DNA from: Aphanomyces cochlioides
Taxonomy: Eukaryota; Oomycota; Saprolegniomycetes; Saprolegniales; Verrucalvaceae
Length of the DNA stretch: 64,000 nucleotides
Assembly: GCA_019828595.1 (NCBI GenBank)
Contig: JAHQRK010000044.1
Coordinates: 167,506 to 231,505 of the forward strand
Direction of reading: 5' to 3'
The notes beneath the pieces are model-generated. The model worked only from the letters and a program-made list of their open reading frames with translations, searched no databases and had not been told where the DNA came from. How positions within the stretch are numbered: position 1 is the stretch's first letter; each line of letters begins with the position of its first letter. Position numbers and translations under genes: made by a program. Positions 11,734-21,561 of the stretch are shown here, piece by piece.

Positions 11734-13418
11734 AGGATATTCATCATCTCACCTTGCTTCGATGGCTTTGGTCGTATGCTTGTCCAGACCCGGTACTGCT
11801 ACAACTCGCTCCATGCGATGCACAAGATCAAATGGCTTGTCGTATATTTTGACGAGATCCACCCAGATTCGTCCTCGTCAGTTGATGCCAGCTCGAATGA
11901 CAATCGTGCAAACATAACGAGGGTTGTGTGGGAAATATCCACGCCAAGACGGCCGACCTCCGTCGACGTATCGAATTGTGCGGCATTCCAACTTGTCAAA
12001 TGGAATTGATCGCGGCGGCAAAGATCATGAAGGAGTCAAGGTCCATTTTGTTAGATTTGTCATGGTTCCAGCCAGCTCATCACCGAACGTTGTCACTTGG
12101 ATGGACGGTTGCGACGAAGAGAGAGGACAGACCGACGGATATTGACGTCTTTATTGCTTACACGCCGACTCTGGCATTTGACAGTGTGGGGTGAATCGAG
12201 CACATGGCTAGCATCCAGAAGGACTACATGCTCTTTGTACTGATATTTTACCCAGACTCACATGATGTGCGTGACGGTAAGTCTCTCGTTTTAATTCTTC
12301 CATGATGATCAATTTACGTACACACGTTGCTAGAATGAATTATGGAAGAAGACGAACGGGCGCTAGTAGTCCATTTCGTCGAGAATATTTCCTGGCCGCG
12401 TAAAGCGACGAAAGGTGTTGTGTCCCCACAAATTATGGAGACACTGATGAGTACATCATAAATTGGATATTTCACCGTGCAAACGATGTATCCACGACAA
12501 TTCAAAAGCCAAACCATGGACCCACTTCTCTTCGAATGAGCCCGTTCTCCCTCTTCCAGCGTATTTCATCAATGCGCCGCAAAAGGACTTGGACTTGTCT
12601 CGGCATTGTGTCGAGGAAAATTAGAATTCTCGTCAATGCCAGCTAGCTGTGTGGACGCGAATCGGCGGCGTGACATCTCCTCCTCGACCAGCTTTCGAGC
12701 ACTTCCAAGTTGTCGCTTTGGCTTGATTCACAGCGATGCCAAACTACTGAATTCCGTTGGACGACGCTTCAAAGGTGCGAGGTTTCACGACGCCGTCTTC
12801 GTTCATCAAATTCCACCACTGCTTTGAGCTCCAACATCGTCCAAAACGCATGTACATGCGTATTCCAAGCGAGAAAACGAATGTCGACAGTGAGAACGAC
12901 GTTAATTCGCACGAAATCGACGCGCCGAAGGGCAACAAGCTCATCTGTGACTCGTTCATCCCCGCGACGGTCAGTCGACGACACATGTCGCTTTTTTCCA
13001 GAGTGATTTCCATCACGAGAATCGCCGCACAGACACCGCGACAAAGTTTACGATTCAATGCTGACGAACAACCAAGTGCAAGCAGACAAAACATCACGAA
13101 GTTCATGCGCACCGTCGTCGACGTGTGGTCGAACTGGAAGGGATTTCTGATGCGACTCATGGCCAGAAACAAAGTCTTCTCCATCCTTCATCCTTCGTAA
13201 TCTCCACTACAGTATGTACGATATATACCGAGGGGAAGTAAACATCGCGCGTGTTCTCGACCTCATCCGATTGCAGTTGGTGATGAAGAGGATAATCAAA
13301 GGCGTGTTCAACCAGGTGGTCGAATTTTGTTCAATCAAATGGCGGTCGAAATTTTACCCAACCGAAACATCACTTCGCCCTTTTTCCAAGTGTTGACGCA
13401 TTCATCCTTCGGCTCTCC
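11734..13418. other. Non-coding or decayed region between CRN1 and ABCD3
   Basis: No recognisable gene. Open frames of 60-150 codons occur on both strands (for example 12,757-13,200 + and 12,744-13,184 -), but none has a recognisable domain and opposite-strand frames coincide. The stretch is duplicated at 58,262-59,953 with about 99% identity. It contains the right arm of the inverted repeat around CRN1. Confidence 0.5.
12314..12540 (-). repeat. Right arm of the inverted repeat flanking CRN1
   Basis: The reverse complement matches 9,165-9,370. On this strand it would read WLLNCRGYIVCTVKYPIYDVL-like codons (first part WLLNCRGYIVCTVKYP), a relative of the remnant in the left arm. Confidence 0.6.
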
Positions 13419-15866
13419 ATGGCGTCGCAGAGTAAACTTGCCGGGGCGGCGGGTCTTTCCGTCATTGCGTTGGCATTGGCGATTCGTGAAAAAGGCCACA
13501 AGGATGCAGACAACGCGTGCAACCTCAACTCGCAGTATACGCCAGAGAAGAAGAAGGGACAAGACAAGAAAGTCGCGATCAACAAGGTAGATATATCCGC
13601 CTTTCTCGCGACGGCAACTAACGATCGATCTATCGCAGGACTTCTTTGATCGCTTTATGCGACTCTTCCGCATCATCGTGCCCAGTTTGTGGACGCCAGA
13701 AGTCGCCTATGCGGTCCTCGTCGCGGGCCTCTTGGCCGCCCGTACGTCGTTTGACATCACGATTCTGCAAATGATGACATCGATTGAACGCGCCATGTAA
13801 TTCTGCCGCAAAATTACCTAAACAACTCATGGAATCTTTGTAGTATCGGCCGCTCGTCCAAGGATTTCATCCACCATTTGACGCGCTTTCTCCTCATTAT
13901 GCTTCCCGTCTCGGTCGTCAACTGCCTGCTCAAATATGGCCAAACGGAGCTCAGCCTCCGCTTCCGCACGCGCTTGTCGACCTTCCTCTACACAAAATAC
14001 CTCCATGAGTACACGTACTACAAGGTGTCGAACCTCGACACGCGCATCACGAACCCCGATCAATTGCTCACGGTAGAAATTCCCATCCGATTTGCGTTTC
14101 TTAGGATATCTAGGTCGACGTTGAGCGTTTTGCGACGTCCGTCTCGGATTTGTACTCGAATGTGACCAAGCCGCTCTTGGATATTTCCATCTACGCGTTC
14201 AAATTGACAGGATCGATCGGTATCTCCGGTCCGTTGACCATGCTTGGCTATTTGGTCGGCTCGGGCGTCTTCTTGACATGGTTGCGTCAACCGACGGGCC
14301 GTTTTACCGTCGCGGAACAACGCCTCGAAGGCAATTACCGCTTTATCAATGCGCGCTTGATCACCCACAGCGAAGAAATTGCCTTCTACCACGGCAACGA
14401 ACGCGAACATTCGATTCTCCAATCGTCCTACGATGCGTTGATCAACTTGATCCGTCAGTCGCAGCAATTCCGCTTCTCGATCAGCGTCGTGGACAACATC
14501 ATTGCGAAATATTTCGCCACGGTCGTCGGCTTTTTGCTCGTCTCGCGGCCATTTTTGGACTTGAACGACCCTCGTCATGCCAATTCAAGCCATGCCGATC
14601 GCATGGAAGACTACTTTCGATCGGGCAAAATGGTAAAGAACTCCCAAAAAACCGAGTGCTTACGATATATATCATTCTAGTTGATGAAATTGGCCGAAGC
14701 GATGGGTCGATTGGTGCTTTCTGGCCGTGAATTGACGCGTCTGGCGGGCTTTACGCTCCGTGTGACCGACATGATCCAAGTCCTCCACGATTTGCACAAC
14801 GGGCAATACACGCGCACGATGATTCAGAACGAAGACGGGATTGAAAAGCAAAAGGGAACGATCGAGTACCAAGACAATGTGATTGAATTCCAGGTACTAA
14901 CTACCACATTTCTATCGATATAATCGGTCGCGTCTGTAGAATGTCCCGCTCATGACTCCCAACGGCGACGTCTTGGTGCGATCGCTCTCGTTCAAGGCAC
15001 GCTTTCTTCCTCCTTGCAGCGTCTAAAGCTTGAATTTTAGGTCGAATCGGGCATGAATGTCGTCGTCTGTGGCCCCAATGGCTGCGGTAAGAGTTCGTTG
15101 TTTCGCATCCTCGGTGAACTTTGGCCCATGTTTGGCGGCAAGGTAACAGTTTCCAGGTTGTTGTCATCCTCAAAGTGTTTCTGTGTGTTTAGCTCATCAA
15201 GCCAGCTCGTAGCCACTTGTTTTACATTCCCCAACGTCCATATTTGACCTTGGGTACGTCGTAAACTCATACATGGCGCTGAGAGAACTGTCTGAAGGAT
15301 CGCTCCGGGATCAAATTCTCTACCCCGACACGATTGAAAAGATGCACGCTGCCAAGCGCACCGACACGGACTTGCTAGAGTTGCTCAAGCTTGTACAATT
15401 GGAATACTTGGTCGATGGTACCTCGAGTTTCAAATTTGTGGCTTTAATTCTACGACTTTTATTGCGTAGATGGCTGGGATGTCGTCAAGGACTGGGCAGA
15501 TGTCTTGAGCGGTGGGGAAAAGCAGCGACTGGCCATGGCACGGTGAATTTTCTCGCTGTTTCTGCGGAAATTTGATGGTCATGCTGTGTAGTTTGTTTTA
15601 CCACGCGCCTCAATTTGCCATTTTGGATGAATGCACGTCGGCGGTGAGCGTCGACGTGGAAGGGCTCATGTATGCATACTGCAAACAACAAGGCATTACG
15701 TTGTTCACCGTCTCGCACCGCCACTCGTTGTGGAAATACCATGAATATGTTCTCCAAGTACAATTACATCCTCTAACTCTGTTTGAAACGTTTGGAATAG
15801 TTTGACGGCCGTGGCGAATACTCGTTCCGCAAGATTGAGCCGACCGATGTCGTCTTTGGCTCGTAG
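13419..15866 (+). CDS. ABCD3: Peroxisomal ABC half-transporter, ABCD3/PMP70-like
   Basis: Half-transporter expected in the peroxisomal membrane, where ABCD dimers import acyl-CoAs for beta-oxidation. I read twelve exons: 13419-13586, 13639-13796, 13844-14072, 14114-14632, 14681-14893, 14940-14996, 15041-15142, 15193-15253, 15298-15417, 15470-15542, 15592-15757, 15801-15866. They sum to 643 codons plus stop, close to the usual 650-660 aa. The N-terminal membrane domain carries the ABCD EAA-like motif [16 protein letters not shown]. The nucleotide-binding domain has Walker [10 protein letters not shown], the Q-loop stretch [15 protein letters not shown], signature [13 protein letters not shown] and Walker [12 protein letters not shown]. 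Wording around Walker A ([13 protein letters not shown]) favours ABCD3 over ABCD1/2. The intron at 14,997-15,040 uses a GC donor. The last exon overlaps the 3' coding end of the convergent THUMPD3 gene. Confidence 0.92.
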
Positions 15867-17279
15867 ATGATGGTCTCCTCTTGATGCTTCTTCAATTTCA
15901 TATCGTTTGTCTTGACGAGGACGTATAGCCGAATGGCCAACCCGCCGATATTGACCACGAGATCCTTTTGGATGGTCAATGACGGCGCATTGCGCGCGGA
16001 ATGCTCGAGCATTTTCTTGGAGAGCACCAGCAGGACTAGACACAGCAGTCAGAGCTCAATCGACTCTCTCCAACGAGTACCAGCGGTGCCATTTGGACGG
16101 AGAACACGAGCCATTTCCTGCAGCGCTTTCGGGTACAACCGACTGTTCTTGGTGGCATTGCCGCATTGAATGCCAAATGGCATGTCGACCAAAATGCGGT
16201 CGACGCTCTCAGGTCGAAGCGGCAGTCGTTCGCTGCTCCAGAGACACACTGCAGCTCGTGGCGACTGCTCCAAGTTGACTCGAGCTTGAGCGACGGCGTC
16301 AGGGCTCACATCACCACCGAGTCGAAACACGGGAGCTAGAGGGAGTTAGATCCTGAAAAGACGCAGAAAGAAGACGAACCCCAGTGAGAGCTGCAAGCTG
16401 GAATCGTCCCCACGCCACACATGCAGTCCAAGACAACGTCGCCAGCGTTACAAGTCGCTAGCTGGAGCATCAAGTAGGCAGTGCTGGGACGAAGTGTTGA
16501 CATGTATTGGAAGGAAGCGAGTCGTCGAGGCTCCGGAGCGAGACGAGCACCGCGAAAGTTGATCGTCTTGGGATCTGCCGCCAAGGAAATACCACAGATA
16601 ACGTCGTGGTGCATGACAATCGCTACGACTTCCAAGTCGAAGTCAACGAGTGAGACGGTCCAGTTAAACTTGCGCACGATGGCAGCTCCAACTTTTCCGG
16701 CAATCACCTCGGAGGAGTACTTGTGCGTGCCATCACGAACACACGACGCTCGGAATCGAATGGACGATTCTGTCGATGGAACATGGAGCTTCCACAGCGC
16801 AAGAGCCTCGTTCCAGCGAGAGGATTGCTCCACTAGCGTCTAGAAAAAAGTATGATGTGATCAATACGACGCGATAGGTCGCTTGGCATACCGCAATTTG
16901 CTCGGGTCCAGCAACTTCATCCGTGGTTGTCAATGTGTCAGAGTGGGCAATATATGCTAGAAACGCCTATGGAACGGGATTAAAGAGCTAGCAACAGAAA
17001 TATTTACTTGAACAGAGCAGAGACTCTTGACTCTCTCAGGCGACGACGTCGTGTGGACGACAAGTTTCCCAACAGCCGCTTGACCGCGCTCGACATCAAG
17101 ACGTAGCTTTCGCTCTGGATCGGCATGAAGCGTGAGCACCTCGATCGAGACAACCTACGTCCACACGCTTAATCAACTATGTCCAAGCTCCTTCTTGCCT
17201 CTAGCTTCTCCTGAATCTCCGCAATCGCCAAGTCTTCCAGGCCGCGGATGACCAGCAACAAGTACGCCGCGACCACCAT
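15773..17279 (-). CDS. THUMPD3: tRNA (guanine-N2) methyltransferase, THUMPD3/Trm14-like
   Basis: Predicted tRNA m2G methyltransferase with an N-terminal THUMP region and a C-terminal Rossmann methyltransferase. I read six exons on the complement: 17279-17199, 17154-17008, 16966-16892, 16839-16380, 16335-16081, 16035-15773, totalling 426 codons plus stop. Key sites: PSTAYLMLQLA and DCMCGVGTIP (SAM-binding motif I), RLGGDVSPDAVAQA (motif II) and DMPFG (motif IV, the D-x-P-F/Y site that contacts the target guanine). The start MVVAAYLLLVIRGLEDLA lies only a few bases from a telomere-like scar, so the native promoter has been replaced. The first intron has a GC donor. The last 94 bp of coding sequence overlap ABCD3 exon 12 on the other strand. 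The exon 16380/16335 junction is the least certain. Confidence 0.85.
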
Positions 17280-17280
17280 G

Positions 17281-17335
17281 TCAACTTGAAACCCCTACAC
17301 CCCCGATTCTATAAACCCCTTAAACCCTTCACTCC
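17281..17335. repeat. Degenerate telomere-like C-rich junction
   Basis: Over about 50 bp AAACCCC, AAACCCC and AAACCCTT recur among other C-rich words, recalling the AAACCCT telomere repeat of many stramenopiles and plants. It sits exactly where the THUMPD3 block stops and the membrane-protein family begins. At the equivalent border in unit C (63,791-63,812) CCCTAACCCC and a run of C are found instead. Confidence 0.45.
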
Positions 17336-17700
17336 CACTACAAATTCTACCGTGATTACCCTCACGGTTGCTCCGCTGTATGTCAATTCTATTCAAGACG
17401 AAGCAAATTCACTTTATAATGTTATACAAAGCTTGCGACAAATGGATGGATGTGCGATTCCGTGGATCATGACAGCATATTGCTATGTGGACTTTTCTAA
17501 GCTATGGGAAATGGCTAATACAGGCAAAAAGCAAGAGCGTTGTAAAAATGATGGCGATAATGGTGCCATCTACTTAGAATCATTTCTACGAAATGCTGAT
17601 CTGCAAAAATTGAATGCTTGCTGGGGAGATGCACTGAATGCTGGAATTTATTCGACCTTGAACTCGTCGATCGATGGATCAAACTGGCTAACTCAAACGC
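17336..17700 (+). pseudogene. Fragment of the two-halved membrane-protein family, inverted
   Basis: Translates as TTNSTV...VAPLY...QDEANSLYNVIQSLRQ...YCYVDFSKLWEMAN...NGAIYLESFLRNA, up to WLTQTQNQ. This matches the second-half ectodomain of the family member at 21,562-26,813 (around residues 955-1,090 there). It lies on the + strand while the rest of the family here lies on the - strand. It has no start and runs into unrelated sequence at about 17,705. The same fragment, with a 1-base deletion, ends the window at 63,813-64,000. Confidence 0.8.
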
Positions 17701-17890
17701 AAAACCAAGATTGGCTGAAATTTCGGTGCAGACATTTCAGGACAAGACGAGGAGTTCAGTGCTCTCATGGTGCATTGCATGGATCAAGCGGAACTTCAAG
17801 ACTGCCCCTCGAGGAATACAAGGTCCTCTCAGAGCAATTCACAGCAGTCTCACGAAGATCAATCATCTGTGCCGTCTTCACTCTATCACA
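17701..17890 (+). other. Unidentified spacer inside the inverted membrane-gene junction
   Basis: An open frame reads NFGADISGQDEEFSALMVHC and continues with CMDQAELQDCPSRN and a Ser/Gln-rich tail, stopping near 17,903. It looks like a scrap of an unrelated coding sequence trapped between two oppositely oriented pieces of the membrane-protein family. I do not recognise it. Confidence 0.35.
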
Positions 17891-20800
17891 CGCGTCAATG
17901 ATATTGGTGATCGATTCGACGAATCACGCTCAATGCTGAAAGGGTTCCTGTAGCGCTCTTTATTTCTCGCTTCGAAACAGCAGTTGCATTCATATTCTTC
18001 AAAATAGACAGTCCTGACATCAAACTTTTCGTGTCTCCATTGTAGAATTCTAAGAGAGAAGTGGCGCAACTTCCTTGAGAGCTGAATGCAATACAAGGCG
18101 TTCGCGAGTAGCCAGCTACTTGTCCAATATCGCACATAATATTCCCTCCAAGGAGGTAATAATTGTTGCCCCATGCTTTTGGTTCAGGATTCATCGTGAA
18201 TGAAGAGTAAATTGCCCAGAAATCACGCTGAATCTTTGAATTCGTCGTGAGCAACTCAGTCAACGTCATGGTGATATTTCGAAACAGTTGACGAAGCGAA
18301 CGTGGGCAAATAATTCGTTTCATTGTGACTGAACCAAACGGACCCAAGACACTTCGAGCTAAAGCGAAGCCGGCTCCCATCGGTGAGTTCAAACGACCGG
18401 CCTGAATTAAGAGGCTCTCTGGGGTAATATTCCTGTAGGCGAAGTTTGGACTATTTCGAATGAGGCTCATGCCATGCATGAGACTTGAATTTGATGCGAT
18501 GGAGAGCAGTTCGATAGCAAGTCGTACTTGCATTTTAAGCGACGTTTGAACAGATAATTGAAATGAACCACTGGAATGTTTTAATGTCAATGGGTAAGTC
18601 CTGCGCGGTCATGTTTTCAACTGAAGTAATTCTATAAACGTATCGATAGATGCGCACCAACAAATATGATCCGATTACACAGCCCATTTGGATACATAGG
18701 TATATGGCAACCAAAATGAGTGAGCCAATGCGAACCTCTCCACGAGTACATTGTACACCACGTCGAAGAGATATTATAGAACAAGACCGAGAGATTGTAG
18801 TCTGTCCATAATATGGCATGTACAGAGATATGAAAAATATGCTAAAAAATGCTATCATGCTACTCAGAGGGGCATATTGTCTTGAGTTGTAGTGTTAGTG
18901 GTAACAACAAGTCGCTCATGACGTAGACTATCCAGAGACATTCGCCAGATAGAATTAGTTGGTTTACTATTGTCGGTCGATAGTCAGAGAAGAAAGTGAT
19001 TGAATTGCTTGATGTAATAGTGGCGGTCGATGTACTTAAAATAATAATAGCTGTCAAACCGCGAAGGAGAAGCAGCGGCCGACCCACCCAAACACTGCCA
19101 AATACACGATTGAACTGAAATAAATTGAATCCGTCTACATCAAACTTGACTTGGACGCTGTAAATAAAGACTAAGAGCACGAAGAGAGTTGTCAAGCCAC
19201 ATACATAAATCATAAAGTTCCAAAAGTAATGACAAGCTGTTTGAGGAAGCTCGAGTGGGTTTGCAGCAAATTGGAGATACTCACTTCGAGCGGACATGAG
19301 AGTATAGCTTCCCTCATCACCATCGAATTGAATGACTTCTCTCAACCCATCCACCCAGTCGTAAAGAGCAATCCATCCAAAGAAAGACCATGCATCGGTG
19401 GAATTATCAATGATATCTTGCCTCAGAAGGATATCGCTAGCATTTTCTGAGGCCATTTGGATAAACTCAATCTTTAATCAAGTAATATCCAGTGTCGATT
19501 CTTGAATCTTGGAGTTAATTGACGTTCTATCAAGATCAGGTAATACTTGCAAAATAGGCTGTAAACATTTTGAGCAAGCATCGGCACTCAAAATGCTCTT
19601 TGAACATATTGTTCCTATGAAGCTTTGTATAAGATTGATGGCAGTACTGGCAAATACGGTATTAGCTTTGTCAAGCGTGAAAGTAAATGGTTTGGGGAAC
19701 TGACACCTATCATCGAAGGAAAAGGTTTGCTGAATAAACGTTGACGATGGTATCTGAGGAGCACAAAATGGACTACCTCCATAGAATGTCATATTCAAGC
19801 CATTCCATGAAGTTGGCGCAACATCAATGACATAGGAAGACATAGAGCCCAGAGCTTGTTGGAACCTCGGATTTGATAAAGACCACGGAACGCTAATACA
19901 AGGTCCAATAGAGATGATGGAACTGCGATCAACGTCGTGTCCCAATTCATGAATGGACCAAGTTTAGCTCGCATAAGCCGTACTCCTGTTGTGGAAGATA
20001 TTCCAATATATTGAATATCCCAGTCGAGACCCTTCGATTCGAGTGATAAGTTGAAATTTCGTACCAAAGAACAACCAGAGTTAGAAACCATGTTCATATC
20101 GTTCCAAATCCCAGCATTGATATGTCTTGAAGTCCATGCAGTGAGGCCACGGTACACGTATGGTATTGAACTGACTTTAAGAGCTTGAGAGACACCCAGA
20201 GCATTCACAACTTTGATGCTGTCCTCGATACCATATTGGAAACGATTCTGAAATTGCAAATTGTAGCGCATTATGCCATATTGACGCCACAGTGCCGCTT
20301 CATCAGCTGCAGATAGTGAGGGACGGCTCATTAATGAAGTTACCCATTTTCGACCAACTACGTCAGGTAGCAATAACGCCAATATTGTTTGATTGATTTG
20401 AATTCCAATGGATGAAGACGTTAGGTCTGTCGTATCTACATTACGCAAGAGTGCTTCCAAATAAACGGCCGCGTTATCTGCGTACTGCTGACCACAGCGT
20501 TTCTGGCGCTTTGCTGTGTGAGCCACTTCAAATCGACGATCGAAATCCACCCAGCAGTAAGAGGTAAACGTGTAAATGATTTCAAACAAACTGTTTTTCC
20601 GCATTGTTGTGATCACGGCTTCCAGTGGAATCGATGCTAACATAATTCTCCTCGTTGCAGTGGGTCGAATATCAATGAACGTATTTGAAGAAGAGTAATC
20701 CTGGAGCTGGGATGAGGTATCATCGAAAAGGCTGAAATCTCCGGTCTGGTTCAGGATAAGTCTTGCATTGAAGAGATCTGAGAGGAATGTTTGAATTGAA

Positions 20801-20974
20801 TTGGCGCCACCAGAAGTCATTCTCTGACAGGATAGTGAGATACAGTAAGCTGCAGCACAGAGTGAAAAGTACGTAAGCAAACCCGGCAAGTCTAATGATC
20901 AAGCTAGACCGCTTGAGAGCTATGCCAACCTTGCTAGCGTTCGATGACGGTGCACTGGGTCCGGCCCGCAGCAT
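17891..20974 (-). pseudogene. Rearranged member of the two-halved membrane-protein family
   Basis: Begins MLRAGPSAPSSNASKVG, TM1 (IIRLAGFAYVLFTLCCSLLYL) and NDFWWRQFN, then continues through ectodomain pieces (TSYCWVDFDRRFEVAHTAKR, NAAVYLEALLRNVD) to GWIALYDWVDGLREVIQFDG and membrane segments around VGRPLLLLRG. It is closely related to the gene at 21,562-26,813. Breaks: a frameshift after NDFWWRQFN (about 20,815), another near 19,870-19,945, stops at 19,480 and 18,860, and a deletion of several hundred codons at about 18,600 that joins the end of half one directly to the middle of half two (TYPLTLKHSSGSF) out of frame. It ends near 17,891, beside the inverted fragment. Not expected to make a full protein. 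Confidence 0.85.
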
Positions 20975-21561
20975 ATTTGCAGTTACAATTTTGTGGAGAT
21001 TGCTTGCAACTGTCCGACGTCAAAAGTCGGAACATTTGATCATTTTTCACAGTCGTCATGCTGACCTAAAGCATCAGCCCTACAAAAAATATATAATTTT
21101 CTGTGAGCTGGTGATAATGCTCTATATACGCACCTGCTTGAAAAAGTTATCTGATCTAAACAATCAGTTGTCTAATTGTTCAATAAGAGCGGTGGTACAC
21201 TGGGTAACATGGCCACTAGAACCGTTGGCACTGACTAGAAGAGACACAAGAATTCGAAAAACAGTTACAAATTATACTGTTGCATAGACACAGACGAGCT
21301 TTGCAAAGTTTCCGAGATTGTTCTCTCTCCGCAGAGGTCTACACAATATGCTGGAGCTTTTTCACTTGTGAAGAGCTTAGTGACATCGTCTATCTCAACT
21401 ATTTCTCAGCTGATACATCGAGGTTACGTCATGAAGACCTCGCATATATCCTACTGGTCTTCAGGAGGTCTCAAATAAGGGCTGTCGTCAATACATCCAC
21501 ACTGTTGTTTGGTAGTCAACAAAGACATAATGAGGCTCATCGTTTCCACGTTAAATAGACT
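20975..21561. other. Intergenic between two membrane-family members
   Basis: Upstream DNA of the rearranged member and downstream DNA of the near-complete gene. I see no convincing gene, repeat or RNA; short open frames only. Confidence 0.5.

Noticed and set aside
12744..13200. Opposed open frames of about 146 codons on both strands upstream of ABCD3
   Set aside because: Neither has a recognisable motif, both occupy the same DNA, and the frame limits change between the two copies (for example the stop at 13,198 is lost in unit C).
14060..14578. 172-codon - strand open frame opposite ABCD3
   Set aside because: The + strand exon has the ABCD EAA-like motif and consistent splicing; the reverse frame is low-complexity and acidic/basic rich.
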